From contig NZ_JAJOHW010000024.1 in the NCBI RefSeq assembly GCF_021129195.1, positions 1-46,809 on the forward strand: 46,809 nt of DNA. The letters are read 5' to 3'. Under the pieces are notes generated by a model. It worked only from the letters and a program-made list of their open reading frames with translations. It did not search any database and had not been told where the DNA came from. The number at the start of each line of letters is the position of its first letter. The stretch's first letter is position 1. The position numbers and the translations under genes are program-made. This document shows positions 26,220-35,203 of the stretch, piece after piece. Source of the stretch: Chromobacterium aquaticum (lineage in GTDB: Bacteria; Pseudomonadota; Gammaproteobacteria; Burkholderiales; Chromobacteriaceae).

Positions 26220-27614
26220 TTAAGCCATCTCTTCGTCCAGGTTGATTTCGCGGTCGCTATTGAACACCTGCATATCGGTCTGGCCCAGCAGGCGGCTGGT
26301 CACGGTGCCGGCGGTGATGGAGCCGCTGACATTGAGCGCGGTGCGGCCCATGTCGATCAAGGGCTCGATCGAGATCAGCAGGCCGGCCAGCGCCACCGGG
26401 AAGTCCAGCGCGGACAGCACGATCAGCGCGGCGAAGGTGGCGCCGCCGCCAACGCCGGCCACGCCGAAGGAACTGATGGTGATGATGGCGATCAAGGGCA
26501 CGATGAAGTGCAGGTCCATTGGATTGACGCCCACGGTGGGGGCGATCATCACCGCCAGCATGGCCGGGTAGATGCCGGCGCAGCCGTTCTGGCCGATGGT
26601 GGCGCCGAAGGAGGCCGCGAAGTTGGCGATGCCGTCCGGAATGCCCAGCAGCTTGTTCTGGGTGGCCACATTCATCGGAATGGAGCCGGCGCTGGTGCGC
26701 GAGGTGAAGGCGAAGGTCAGCACCGGGATCACTTTTTTAGTCCAGCGCAGCGGATTGACGCCGGCCAGGCCCACCAGCAGCAGGTGCACGGCGAACATCA
26801 GCAGCATCGCGCCATAGGAAGCCAGCACAAAGTTGATCAGGTTGACGATGTCGGCCCAGCTGGAACCGGACACCACCTTGGTCATCAGCGCGAACACGCC
26901 ATAGGGTGTCAGGCGCAGCACCAGGGTCACCATGCGCATCACGATGGCCTGGGCCACGGCGATGAAGTGGCTGAAGCTGGCGAACAGCTCGGGCTTTTTG
27001 CGGGCGATGCCGGTGGCGGACAGGCCGATCAGCACCGAGAAGATCACCACCGCGATGGTGGAGGTCTTGCGCGCGCCGGTCATGTCCAGGAAGGGGTTGG
27101 CCGGCAGGAAGTCCAGCACCAGCTTGCTAAAGGACAAGTCCTCCACCGTGCTCAGATTCTTCACCAGCGATTCGCCGCGCGCCATTTCGGCGGCGCCGGC
27201 GGTCAGGCCCTCGGCGCTGAGGCCGAACAGATTGGCCATCAGAATGCCGGCGCCAGCGGCGAGCATGGTGGTGAACAGCAGCACGCCCAGCGTGGCGGCG
27301 CTGATTTTGCCCAGCGAGGAGCCGCCTTCCAGCTTCAGTAGCGCGGCGATGATGGACACCATGATCAGCGGGATCACGATCATCTGCAGCAGCTTCACAT
27401 AGCCGGAGCCGATGATTTCGCACAGCTCCAGGCAGGCGGCCAGCGCCGGCGAGCCGGGTTGGGCCAGCCATTGCAGCGCTGCGCCGAAGGCGACGCCCAG
27501 CGCCAGGCCGGTGAAGACCCGCTTGGTGAAGGAAACGTGAGTGCGTTGCTGCTGCCACAGCAGCGCCAGCAAGGCCAGCGTGACGGCTAGCGTGGCGATG
27601 ACGGTCAAGGTCAT
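26220..27614 (-). CDS. tcyP: L-cystine:cation symporter TcyP
   Basis: A 464-aa DAACS-family transporter, the same length as E. coli TcyP/YdjN, importing cystine and related sulfur compounds. The early KLLQMIVIPLIMVSIIAALLKLE, the FTSRTSAGSIPMNVATQNKLLGIP loop (HP1), ASFGATIGQNGCAGIYPAMLAVMIAP, and GVAGVGGGATFAAL with IDMGRTALNVSGS near the end are the TcyP subgroup pattern rather than GltP/DctA. AAGGGG precedes the ATG. It lies upstream of the CoA-disulfide-reductase-like gene with a terminator between. Confidence 0.92.
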   Translation of the reverse strand: MTLTVIATLAVTLALLALLWQQQRTHVSFTKRVFTGLALGVAFGAALQWLAQPGSPALAACLELCEIIGSGYVKLLQMIVIPLIMVSIIAALLKLEGGSSLGKISAATLGVLLFTTMLAAGAGILMANLFGLSAEGLTAGAAEMARGESLVKNLSTVEDLSFSKLVLDFLPANPFLDMTGARKTSTIAVVIFSVLIGLSATGIARKKPELFASFSHFIAVAQAIVMRMVTLVLRLTPYGVFALMTKVVSGSSWADIVNLINFVLASYGAMLLMFAVHLLLVGLAGVNPLRWTKKVIPVLTFAFTSRTSAGSIPMNVATQNKLLGIPDGIANFAASFGATIGQNGCAGIYPAMLAVMIAPTVGVNPMDLHFIVPLIAIITISSFGVAGVGGGATFAALIVLSALDFPVALAGLLISIEPLIDMGRTALNVSGSITAGTVTSRLLGQTDMQVFNSDREINLDEEMA

Positions 27615-28199
27615 GGAGAACCCCTTAATCTATTTGGTTTTGTTGTCAGGTTTCACTGGCCGCCCGGGCCGGCTTGGCATCAAAGCTGAGGAACGGGTTT
27701 GGGGGAGGGGCGGCGAGCTGGGCTCAGCGTAGCGACGGCATGACGCCGGCAGTTTGAGCGAGGTCAGACGAGCTTGGAATCCTGATAAAAAAAGCTTCAC
27801 CCAGGCCGGGCGATGCTCTTGGGGTTCAAGCGCGACCAAGCTGGGGAATACGGCGAAAAGCGGCGATTTTACCGAGATTCCCTGATCTTTACTCATATTA
27901 ATAAGAATAAGCTTATTGATTGTTTTTCTATCAGCCGCGCCTGCTTCAGGCTGGGGCTGCTTGGCGGAAGGGCGCATTGAGGTGACGCGCGTCTGCGCCG
28001 CCCGGCAGGCCTTGTCGGATGAATTGAAGTGATTGGCTTGCAAATCGCTGTTTTTATTGCGTTTGTGGCAAAAATTGCTTTGCGTGCCCGGCGTTCTGCG
28101 GGTACAATTGCGCCCCTTTTCGCTTTATTTGGCCCTTGTCCGTCCGGCCGCATGGGCAAGCGCGCCGCTTGCCGGTCTCAGAAAGGCTGCATCTCCCTA
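27615..28199. other. 585-bp divergent control region of tcyP and mdfA-like gene
   Basis: No gene is supported. In the tcyP leader a 7-bp dyad AGCTTGG (27771-27777)/CCAAGCT (27836-27842) could fold the RNA. A 12-bp perfect palindrome AATAAGCTTATT (27906-27917) within an AT-rich stretch is a candidate operator. The MdfA-like promoter is at 28080-28108. Confidence 0.5.
28080..28108 (+). promoter_or_regulatory. Sigma-70-like promoter of the mdfA-like gene
   Basis: TTGCGT (28080-28085), a 17-bp spacer and TACAAT (28103-28108), giving a leader of about 85 nt before the ATG. Confidence 0.5.
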
Positions 28200-29462
28200 A
28201 TGTCCGCTCCACACGTAAAACTTAGCCGTTCCAATCTATTGTTTCCGCTGGCCCTGGTCTTGTTCGAATTCGCCGTCTACATCTGCAACGACATGGTGCA
28301 GCCGGCGATGCTGGCGGTGACCCAGGAATTCATGGTCGACGCCTCCTGGGTGCCGGCATCGATGACCGCCTTCCTGCTGGGCGGCGCGCTGCTGTCCTGG
28401 CTGACCGGACCCCTGTCCGACCGCATCGGCCGCCGGCCGGTGCTGTTGTTTGGCGTCGCTTACTTCACCGTGTCCTGCCTGGCCACCTACCTGGTCAGCT
28501 CCATCGAGGCCTTCATCGCGTTGCGCCTGCTGCAGGGCATAGGCTTGTGCTTCATCAATGCCGTCGGCTACGCCGCGGTGCAGGAAGCGTTTGAAGAAAA
28601 AGCCGCGGTCAAGGTTACCGCGCTGATGGCCAATGTGGCACTGATCGCGCCGCTGGCCGGCCCGCTGGCCGGCGCCGCGCTGATGGAGCTGGCTCCGTGG
28701 CGCACCAGCTTCCTGCTGATCGCCGTGCTGTCCTTCCTGGCGCTGTTGGGCCTGCTGTGGAAAATGCCGGAAACCACCCAGCCCAGTCACGAGAAACTGC
28801 CGCTGGCGCGGATGGGCCGCGATTATCTGAAAGTGTTCGGCAACGGCCGCTTTGTGCTGTCCGCGTTGTGCATCCCGTTGCTGGCGTTGCCGTTGATGGG
28901 CTGGATCGCCATGTCGCCGGTCTTGCTGGTGCATGATCTGCACATGAGCGCGCTGGAGTATGGCCTGATGCAGCTGCCGGTATTCGGCGGCCTGATCGCC
29001 GGCAATCTGGCGCTGGTGCTGGTGGCGGGGCGCTGGCCGCTGGGCCGTTCCGCGCTGATTGGCATGTGGCCCATCGTGCTTGGCCTGAGTCTGATGCTGT
29101 CCGGCGTGCTGTGGTCCGCGCACCCGCAGTACTTCATGGTGGCCGGCATGACGCTGATGGCTTTCGGCGAAGGCCTGGCCTTCGGCGTGCTGTACCGCTT
29201 CGCGCTGATGTCCTGCGACTCCGCCGGCAAGGGCACGGTATCGGCCAGCATGAGCATGTTGTCCATGGCCGGCTACGCGCTGGGCGTGGAGATGTTCCGC
29301 ATCGCTTACCAGCAGGCTGGCATGCTCGGCTTCGCCTGCCTGTCGCTGGCCTTCTCCCTGGCCTATGTGCAAGTGGCGCGCCGCACCGTGCGCTGGGCGA
29401 TGCTGGAGCGCGCGCAGCAGGCGGAAACCAAGCAAGCGGAGCTGGCCGGCCAGGGTTCTTGA
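28200..29462 (+). CDS. mdfA: MdfA/Cmr-type multidrug efflux MFS transporter
   Basis: A 420-aa 12-TM proton antiporter that expels lipophilic cations and other drugs. It resembles E. coli MdfA closely. LLFPLALVLFEFAVYICND places Glu23 and Asp31 at the positions of MdfA Glu26 and Asp34, which bind substrate and proton. The MFS motif A GPLSDRIGRRPVLLFG, LRLLQGIGLCFINAVGYAA with the motif-B arginine, and KVTALMANVALIAPLAGPL are all conserved. The ATG at 28200 aligns with MdfA; the frame is open to 28029 but that part contains the promoter. Confidence 0.92.
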   Translation: MSAPHVKLSRSNLLFPLALVLFEFAVYICNDMVQPAMLAVTQEFMVDASWVPASMTAFLLGGALLSWLTGPLSDRIGRRPVLLFGVAYFTVSCLATYLVSSIEAFIALRLLQGIGLCFINAVGYAAVQEAFEEKAAVKVTALMANVALIAPLAGPLAGAALMELAPWRTSFLLIAVLSFLALLGLLWKMPETTQPSHEKLPLARMGRDYLKVFGNGRFVLSALCIPLLALPLMGWIAMSPVLLVHDLHMSALEYGLMQLPVFGGLIAGNLALVLVAGRWPLGRSALIGMWPIVLGLSLMLSGVLWSAHPQYFMVAGMTLMAFGEGLAFGVLYRFALMSCDSAGKGTVSASMSMLSMAGYALGVEMFRIAYQQAGMLGFACLSLAFSLAYVQVARRTVRWAMLERAQQAETKQAELAGQGS

Positions 29463-29482
29463 TCCCGGAGCCCGCTGTGCGG

Positions 29483-29520
29483 ACAAAGCCCGGCCCGCGG
29501 ATGCGGCCGGGCTTTGTCAT
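29483..29520 (+). terminator. Hairpin terminator after the mdfA-like gene
   Basis: A perfect 13-bp stem (29483-29495 with 29505-29517) around a 9-nt loop, starting 20 bp past the stop. The T-tract is poor (TTTGTCAT). Confidence 0.65.
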
Positions 29521-29572
29521 GATGGTCGTCGTTTCCCGGATATCCGCCGTGACCGCCGGGGGCGACTGCCTC

Positions 29573-29578
29573 TATAAT
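29573..29578 (+). promoter_or_regulatory. Putative -10 element of metG promoter
   Basis: A perfect TATAAT 35 bp before the metG ATG. A weak -35 (GTGACC, 29549-29554) lies 18 bp upstream. Confidence 0.5.
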
Positions 29579-29613
29579 TGATCGTTTCAGATCGCACCTT
29601 TGGAACAATCCTA

Positions 29614-31674
29614 ATGAGCAAACGCAAGATTCTGGTGACCAGCGCACTGCCTTACGCCAACGCGGGGCTGCATCTGGGTCACATGCTGGAACAGATTCAG
29701 ACCGATATCTGGGTGCGCTTCCAGAAGATGCGCGGCCACGAATGCTATTACGTCTGCGCCGACGACACACACGGCGCCCCCATCATGCTGGCGGCGGAAA
29801 AACAGGGCATCACCCCGGAACAGCTGGTGGACAGCGTGCGCGAACTGCACCTGGCGGATTCCCAGGGCTTCCTGATCGGCCACGACAACTACTACAGCAC
29901 CAACAGCCCGGAAAACAAGGCGCTGGCGGAGCAGGTGTATCTGGCGCTGAAAGCCGACGACAAGATTGCCTGCCGCACCATCGAGCAGCTGTTTGACCCG
30001 GAAAAGCAGATGTTCCTGCCGGACCGCTTCGTCAAGGGCGAATGCCCCAAGTGCAGCGCCAAGGATCAATACGGCGACAACTGTGAAGTCTGTGGCGCCA
30101 CTTACAACCCCACCGAACTGAAGAACCCGTACTCGGCGGTGTCCGGCGCCAAGCCGGTACTGAAAACCTCCGAGCACTATTTCTTCCGCCTAGGCGAATG
30201 CGCCGACTTCCTCAAGCAGTGGACCGGCGGCAGCAGCGTGCGCGCCGATGGCGTGACCCAGCCGCACTTGCAGCCGGAATCGCTGAACAAGATGAACGAA
30301 TGGATCTCCGGCGGCCTGCAGGACTGGGACATCAGCCGCGACGCGCCGTACTTCGGTTTCGAGATTCCGGGCGCGCCTGGCAAGTATTTCTATGTGTGGC
30401 TGGATGCGCCCATCGGCTACATGGCCAGCTTCAAGAACCTGTGCGAGCGCAGCGGCCTGAATTTCGACGAGTGGTTCGGCAAGGGTAGCCAGGCCGAGAT
30501 GTACCACTTCATCGGCAAGGATATCCTGTACTTCCACGCATTGTTCTGGCCGGCGATGCTGAACTACTCCGGTCTGCGCGCGCCCACCGGCGTGTTCGCC
30601 CACGGCTTCCTCACCGTGGATGGACAGAAGATGTCCAAGTCGCGCGGCACCTTCATCCAGGCCAAGAGCTATCTGGATTGCGGCCTGAATCCGGAATGGA
30701 TGCGCTATTACATCGCCGCCAAGCTCAACGGCCGCATCGAAGACATCGACCTCAACCTGAACGACTTCGTTGCACGGGTGAATTCCGACCTGGTGGGCAA
30801 GTTCGTCAACATCGCCAGCCGCTCCGCCGGCTTCATCGCCAAGCGTTTTGACGGCATGCTGGCCAGCCAGGTCAGCGACGGCGACATCCTTGCCAAGCTG
30901 CAAGCCGCCGCCGATGAACTGGCCGCCGCCTTCGAGGCGCGTGAATACGCCAAGGCGCTGCGCGATATCATGGCGCTGGCCGACGTGGTCAACGCCTACG
31001 TGGATGCCAACAAGCCGTGGGAACTGGCCAAGCAGGAAGGACAGGACGCGCGTCTGCAGGAAGTCTGCACCGTGTTGATCAACGCCTTCCGCCTGCTCAC
31101 CATCTACCTGAAGCCGGTGCTGCCCAAGCTGGCCGAGGGCGTGGAAGCCTTCCTCGACGTAGCGCCGCTGGGTTGGAGCGATGCCAGCAGCCTGCTGCTG
31201 GGCAAGAAGATCAACGCTTACCAGCACCTGATGCAACGCATCGACCCGGCCCTGATAGACAAACTGATAGAAGCGAACAAACAGAATATGCAAGCCACCG
31301 CAGACACTCCGGCCGCCGCTCAATACGAGCCGCTGGCCGAAACCATCAAGATCGACGACTTCGCCAAGCTGGACCTGCGCATCGGCAAGGTGCTGGAGTG
31401 CAACTTCGTCGACGGTTCGGACAAACTGCTGCAGTTCACCGTGGACCTGGGCTTTGAGAAGCGCAACATCTTCTCCGGCATCCGCAAGGCCTACCAAGAG
31501 CCGGAAAAACTGGTGGGTCGCAATGTGGTGGTGGTGGCCAATCTGGCCGAGCGCAAGATGCGCTTCGGCGTGTCGCAGGGCATGATTGTTTGCGCCTCTG
31601 GCCAGGACGACAGCGAAGGCTTGTTCCTGCTGGACGCGGACCAGGGTGCCAAGCCCGGCATGCGCATAGGTTGA
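29614..31674 (+). CDS. metG: Methionyl-tRNA synthetase
   Basis: Charges initiator and elongator tRNA-Met. The 686-aa protein has the class I HIGH motif as HLGH (residues 20-23), a four-cysteine zinc knuckle (CPKC…CEVC) in the connective domain, and KMSKS at 339-343. An all-helical anticodon domain follows. A C-terminal EMAP/Trbp111-like tRNA-binding domain begins near residue 577 ([19 protein letters not shown]) and supports dimerisation. The start at 29614 is standard; a 12-codon upstream extension was rejected. The initiator tRNA it charges lies 1.7 kb downstream. Confidence 0.97.
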   Translation: MSKRKILVTSALPYANAGLHLGHMLEQIQTDIWVRFQKMRGHECYYVCADDTHGAPIMLAAEKQGITPEQLVDSVRELHLADSQGFLIGHDNYYSTNSPENKALAEQVYLALKADDKIACRTIEQLFDPEKQMFLPDRFVKGECPKCSAKDQYGDNCEVCGATYNPTELKNPYSAVSGAKPVLKTSEHYFFRLGECADFLKQWTGGSSVRADGVTQPHLQPESLNKMNEWISGGLQDWDISRDAPYFGFEIPGAPGKYFYVWLDAPIGYMASFKNLCERSGLNFDEWFGKGSQAEMYHFIGKDILYFHALFWPAMLNYSGLRAPTGVFAHGFLTVDGQKMSKSRGTFIQAKSYLDCGLNPEWMRYYIAAKLNGRIEDIDLNLNDFVARVNSDLVGKFVNIASRSAGFIAKRFDGMLASQVSDGDILAKLQAAADELAAAFEAREYAKALRDIMALADVVNAYVDANKPWELAKQEGQDARLQEVCTVLINAFRLLTIYLKPVLPKLAEGVEAFLDVAPLGWSDASSLLLGKKINAYQHLMQRIDPALIDKLIEANKQNMQATADTPAAAQYEPLAETIKIDDFAKLDLRIGKVLECNFVDGSDKLLQFTVDLGFEKRNIFSGIRKAYQEPEKLVGRNVVVVANLAERKMRFGVSQGMIVCASGQDDSEGLFLLDADQGAKPGMRIG

Positions 31675-31720
31675 GCCTTAGTTCCTAATCCCGACTGTTC
31701 TTTTTGCTAGTTGGGTCCCA

Positions 31721-31771
31721 CGGCCCCTGCTGTCATATTGGCATGCAGGGGCCGCGTCATTTCGCGGCCCC
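31721..31771 (+). terminator. Two mutually exclusive hairpins after metG
   Basis: CGGCCCCTGC (31721-31730) can pair with GCAGGGGCCG (31745-31754). The GGGGCCG part of the latter can instead pair, as GGGGCCGCG (31748-31756), with CGCGGCCCC (31763-31771). The two stems cannot form together. The second ends in CGAAACC without a T-tract. Confidence 0.55.
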
Positions 31772-31928
31772 GAAACCTTCACCGGGCTGTCATCTGCGGC
31801 TGTTACAGTCATCGCAAGTCAAATGCGACACATTCTCGGGCAGCTGGCGGAACTTCTGAAAATATGGTATGTCTCTAGATGAAATGAATTTTAAACAACC
31901 CAAAAACAAGAAAAAGGAATGAACCATC

Positions 31929-32114
31929 ATGAAAATTTCTCAACTGAAACCCGGCTACAAAATCCTTGAGCACAAGGACAGTGGTTCCACCATGCATTAC
32001 GAAGTAGTCAGCATCCGACAGGTGGGCAAGATGTTCGAAGTCACCTTCAAGTCCGCCTTGGGCCTTGCCAGCGCGCTTTATCCGGCCAATGCCTTCATCC
32101 AGGCTGCCGCCTGA
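31929..32114 (+). CDS. Small conserved-looking protein, 61 aa
   Basis: I do not recognise the family. The protein begins MKISQLKPGYKILEHKDSG, continues with YEVVSIRQVGKMFEVTFKSA and ends in a small-residue tail. The alternating pattern suggests a compact beta-barrel-like fold similar to small RNA- or ligand-binding proteins, but that is a guess. It has a good AAAAAGGA ribosome-binding site, an AT-rich leader and its own strong terminator, all of which support a real, well-expressed monocistronic gene. Confidence 0.75.
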   Translation: MKISQLKPGYKILEHKDSGSTMHYEVVSIRQVGKMFEVTFKSALGLASALYPANAFIQAAA

Positions 32115-32160
32115 TGCCATCCCCCTGCGTTTGTCCATTCCATTGCGCAGATTACAGATG

Positions 32161-32191
32161 AAGCCCCGCAAAATGCGGGGCTTTGTTTTTG
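32161..32191 (+). terminator. Intrinsic terminator of the 61-aa gene
   Basis: A 9-bp stem AAGCCCCGC (32161-32169)/GCGGGGCTT (32175-32183) with an AAAAT loop and TTGTTTTTG downstream. Confidence 0.9.
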
Positions 32192-32276
32192 CGCCCAGCC
32201 TCGATTGATCCTTGCAAAAAACTCAAGTCACACCAGTTGACGTTTCAATGCAAATTGTTCATGCTGTTCGCATTTG

Positions 32277-32918
32277 ATGGCGAGAGCAAACGTGCCGCAA
32301 CGAGCAAAACTGATACTGGAAATCATCATCAATTTCCTGCTGCCCTGGCTATGCTACCGCTATGGTGAGCCGCGCTGGGGTGAAGCCGGCGCGCTGATGT
32401 TTTCGGCATTGCCGCCGATATTATGGAGCATGGCCGAGTTGCTGCGCTTCCGGCGCGTGGATGCGCTGAGCCTGCTGGTGTTGCTGGGCATTGCCTTGTC
32501 TCTGCTGGCAATGCTGCTAGGCGGCGATGCGCGCTTGCTGTTGCTGCGCGAGTCCCTGGTCACCGGTCTGATAGGCTGCGCCTTCCTGGCGTCTTTGCTG
32601 ATTGGGCGGCCGCTGGTGTTTTATCTGGCGCGCGCGACTCTGGCTCGGGAATCGGCGCAGGGGCGTGAACGTTTCGAGCGTTTGTGGGGCTTGGATGGCT
32701 TCCGCGGAGCCATACGGCAGATGACCTTGTGGTGGGGGCTGGGCCTGAGCCTGGAGGCGGGCGCTCGCGTTTACATGGCCTGGACCTGGAAAGTGGAGCG
32801 AGTGCTGTTGGTGGCGCCCTTCATCAGCTATGGCGTGATGAGCGCCTTGTGCTTGATGACCTTGCTGTACCGGCGCCGGATGCGCCGTGCCGCCGAAGCG
32901 GCCTTGGCCGCTTCTTGA
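32277..32918 (+). CDS. Integral membrane protein, VC0807-like
   Basis: A 213-aa protein with five to six hydrophobic segments, among them INFLLPWLCYRYG near the start, ALSLLVLLGIALSLLAMLLGG and LRESLVTGLIGCAFLASLLIG. The arrangement (RPLVFYLARATLARES, then a soluble Arg-rich turn and two more segments) resembles the VC0807 family of uncharacterised membrane proteins. No transport or enzyme motif is visible. The ATG at 32277 is chosen over the TTG one codon earlier. Confidence 0.75.
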   Translation: MARANVPQRAKLILEIIINFLLPWLCYRYGEPRWGEAGALMFSALPPILWSMAELLRFRRVDALSLLVLLGIALSLLAMLLGGDARLLLLRESLVTGLIGCAFLASLLIGRPLVFYLARATLARESAQGRERFERLWGLDGFRGAIRQMTLWWGLGLSLEAGARVYMAWTWKVERVLLVAPFISYGVMSALCLMTLLYRRRMRRAAEAALAAS

Positions 32919-33340
32919 ACTTGTTTGGCTTTGGACAAAAAAAGGGGCCGCATAAGCGGCCCGAAGTTCCGTGATGAACACTTAGGAGGAAAGACACGGC
33001 TGCTTGGTGTGCGGCTTCGCTGGCAGTCGAAGTCACAGCGGCAATGTCTTCCAAAATGCACAAGATCGCGCCCGCATCGGCAGAGCCTGTTGGCAGACAG
33101 GCGGCTGACTTCTCGGGCCGCAGTTGCTCGGGGAGAACAACTGCGCTGACCTTGAGTTCACTTTAGACGGTCTTTGTTGATCAGGTATGTGGCGGCTCGG
33201 ATCAACTGTTAATAAATATGAATCATCTTTGTTCGAACAGTATTTTCGAGGCAGAGTAGTTTTTTCTAAAACGGCTTGACGGCATGAACCCCACAGGGTA
33301 TAGTTCACTCCTCTGCACGAAACACAGCAGACGGATCAGA
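32919..33340. other. 422-bp intergenic region with several hairpins
   Basis: No convincing gene. Dyads: GGGCCGC (32945-32951)/GCGGCCC (32956-32962), GCCTGT/ACAGGC (about 33085-33102) and CGCAGTTG (33119-33126)/CAACTGCG (33138-33145). The last 140 bp are AT-rich and should contain the tRNA-fMet promoter. The minus-strand ORFs at 32824-33063 run through the terminator hairpin and look spurious. Confidence 0.5.
32934..33150 (-). ncRNA. Candidate minus-strand small RNA
   Basis: On the minus strand two stem-loops (33145-33119, 33102-33085) precede a GC-rich stem (32962-32945) that runs into seven T, a textbook intrinsic terminator with no minus-strand gene in front of it. The 5' end and promoter are not resolved, so the upper coordinate is a guess. 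Confidence 0.3.
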
Positions 33341-33417
<77 letters not shown>

Positions 33418-33429
33418 TAAGCAAGCGCT

Positions 33430-33460
33430 AAGGCCAACTTTAAAAAGTTGGCCTTTTTGC
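33430..33460 (+). terminator. Intrinsic terminator of tRNA-fMet
   Basis: A perfect 11-bp stem AAGGCCAACTT (33430-33440)/AAGTTGGCCTT (33445-33455), a TAAA loop and a run of five T, 12 bp past the tRNA. Confidence 0.92.
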
Positions 33461-34050
33461 TTTCAGATCATGCCCACGTTGATCCTTGGGGCGGTCCCTG
33501 TCCTGCCGAAATCCTTCTTAGAACCTGTTCAAAGTCTGTTGCGCTCCAGCGATACGGCGTTGAAACCGCGCTCAAAATGCTCATGTACCATTTGTACACT
33601 CCACTTTCTCAGCCGTTTTCGCCTTGTCTCGCTCTTGTTCGCGAGACTTTGAACTGGCTCTTAGTGATTGTGTGGGGTTTGGTCATTGTTTTGCTGGGCT
33701 TGTGGATGTTCTTGCATGGGGATAACTAGTGTACGGAATATGGCTTAGTAAAACATTTCATTGCGAGAGGAGGGCTCTCTATGCGCTGGGCCAATCCTGC
33801 GATGTCACGGTGCTAATGCCATATCAAAGAAGAGCCTGCGCGCAGATTGCCAACGCGCAGGCCGCTGGGATTGCATGAGCCGACATGGTGCATCACGCTG
33901 CGCCTAGCCGTTGCGCGGCGCTGAGCCAGCAGAGTACAACAATCCGCTGTCTACATGACTTTGCTTCCCATAACAAAAACCATTCCAGCAGAAAACACGA
34001 ATAAAGAGTTACGCTGCTGTGATTGATGGGCTTACGCCTTATCATTGTGT
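33461..34050. other. Gene-poor stretch on the 3' side of tRNA-fMet
   Basis: It holds the MITE-like element, then about 390 bp with no supported gene. An open frame across the element ends in a hydrophobic stretch (LLVIVWGLVIVLLGLWMFLHG, from about 33660) that could be a decayed membrane-protein end. GCCTGCGCGC/GCGCGCAGGC-like dyads lie near 33835-33870. Confidence 0.5.
33522..33659. mobile_element. MITE-like element with imperfect terminal inverted repeats
   Basis: AACCTGTTCAAAGTCT at the left end and AGACTTTGAACTGGCT at the right are inverted copies with two mismatches. The 138-bp unit is bounded by CTTAG on both sides (33517-33521 and 33660-33664), as expected of a 5-bp target duplication. 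It encodes nothing. This pattern marks a non-autonomous insertion mobilised by a transposase elsewhere. Confidence 0.6.
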
Positions 34051-34290
34051 CTAGTCACGACAAAATCCTGGATGCTGACTGCACCACCATTGCAGCCATT
34101 CATCGTGAGACATGGTTTTTCTTGGCATGGGTGAGATGGCTTCATATTCTTCGTCGTTGTGAGATTCAATCGGCGAAGAAATGAGCTCACCTTCCATCGT
34201 CTGAGCCCCCGCATTGTCATCATTGTTTGCATATACGGTAGGAGTACGTATTGCTAAAAAAATGACTATATAGATACTCGCTTTGGTCAT
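34051..34290 (-). CDS. Small secreted hypothetical protein, 79 aa
   Basis: I do not recognise it. From the Met at 34290 it has a signal peptide (MTKASIYIVIFLAIRTPTVYA), then an acidic linker and the C-terminal segment HDEWLQWWCSQHPGFCRD with two cysteines. AAAGG lies upstream. The longer frame to 34506 has no coding look in its first part. The base composition is AT-rich, unlike core genes. Confidence 0.5.
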   Translation of the reverse strand: MTKASIYIVIFLAIRTPTVYANNDDNAGAQTMEGELISSPIESHNDEEYEAISPMPRKTMSHDEWLQWWCSQHPGFCRD

Positions 34291-34821
34291 GGCTTTTGCC
34301 TTTGAATTTAAGTTTGATAAATTAAATTTTAGTTTCGTTTTTAAGTTTTTCAGAACTGAAATACACCTCCTCTCGTCTGTTTGCAATGGGGCATTGCATG
34401 GATTTTTATGAGAAAAAGAAGTTGTATGTCTATGCATGTGGCACGACCCCCGATAGAGCAGATGAACGCGGGTCGGTCTACGTTCAAAGTGCATGTTTAT
34501 TAGCATCTAAATTCAAGAGTAAGTTTGTTTTTAATTACTTATGTTGTTTTTGACTTCTGCGTGGGTTTTGGGATTGCCCAGAAGAATAAATCTTATCTGC
34601 GATTTTTGACTTTACCGCCTGCGCTCAGGGGTTGTGGCTCCGCCTTTTTGATACCGCATTAAAATAAGGGCGACGATAATTTTGATTAATGTTTGAACAT
34701 TACCGCTGGCCGGTTACGGCTTGTAACTGTCTATTAGTGCAGTTTTTTTGCTGAATTCCGGTGTAAAGTTTTTTGGCTATATATCGACTGAATTTATGTT
34801 TTCATTTAATTATTTATTTTT

Positions 34822-35016
34822 TTAATTTATTCTTTTTGCATTTTTTGGTTCGCTGTATATAAATCCCTGCAATTGATTCCTATCCTTTTCTAAGCTGGAA
34901 TCAATGATTTCCGCCAAGTAAAATCCTATCGTATCCCCTGGGTGTGGCTTGTCTGAGTAGTGATTTTTGTCACTTAAAATGGAAGGCTTAAGCCTGTGTG
35001 CGGAGCAATAGTCCAA
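34822..35016 (-). pseudogene. Possible gene remnant, 64 codons
   Basis: The frame reads SAHRLKPSILSDKNHYSD and then GDTIGFYLAEIIDSSLEKDR before a stop, a sensible-looking protein segment. It begins at a TTG two codons after an in-frame stop, with no ribosome-binding site, which suggests the 3' end of a lost gene. The family is unknown. Confidence 0.3.
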
Positions 35017-35053
35017 CGACTAAGTCTCTAAATGACAATGGGGTTTTAAGGCT

Positions 35054-35203
35054 ATGCTTAATGCTTCGGGCCTTTCTATGGTGGGGGGCAATAACTGGAG
35101 CTATTCATCCAGCTGCGAGGCGCTGCTGGTGAAAGGTCAAGGTGAGAGCGGTGGCGGAGACAATGGCAAAAGCGGTGGAAATCGTTTGAAGCGCTGTAGG
35201 TAG
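35054..35203 (+). CDS. Possible 49-aa Gly/Ser-rich peptide
   Basis: ATG 35054 opens MLNASGLSMVGG followed by NNWSYSSSCEALLVKGQG, a Gly/Asn-rich part and a basic end (NRLKRCR). The Gly-Gly at residues 11-12 and two cysteines (21 and 48) recall double-glycine-leader bacteriocin precursors. The leader lacks the usual Leu/Glu positions and AAGG is only 2 bp from the ATG. It could equally be random or a remnant. Confidence 0.25.
   Translation: MLNASGLSMVGGNNWSYSSSCEALLVKGQGESGGGDNGKSGGNRLKRCR

Noticed and set aside
32824-33063. Minus-strand ORF of 79 codons
   Set aside because: It runs through the strong minus-strand terminator hairpin and into the end of the membrane-protein gene, with no recognisable protein pattern.
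33448-33729. 93-codon ORF after tRNA-fMet
   Set aside because: It starts inside the tRNA terminator and reads straight through the MITE-like element.
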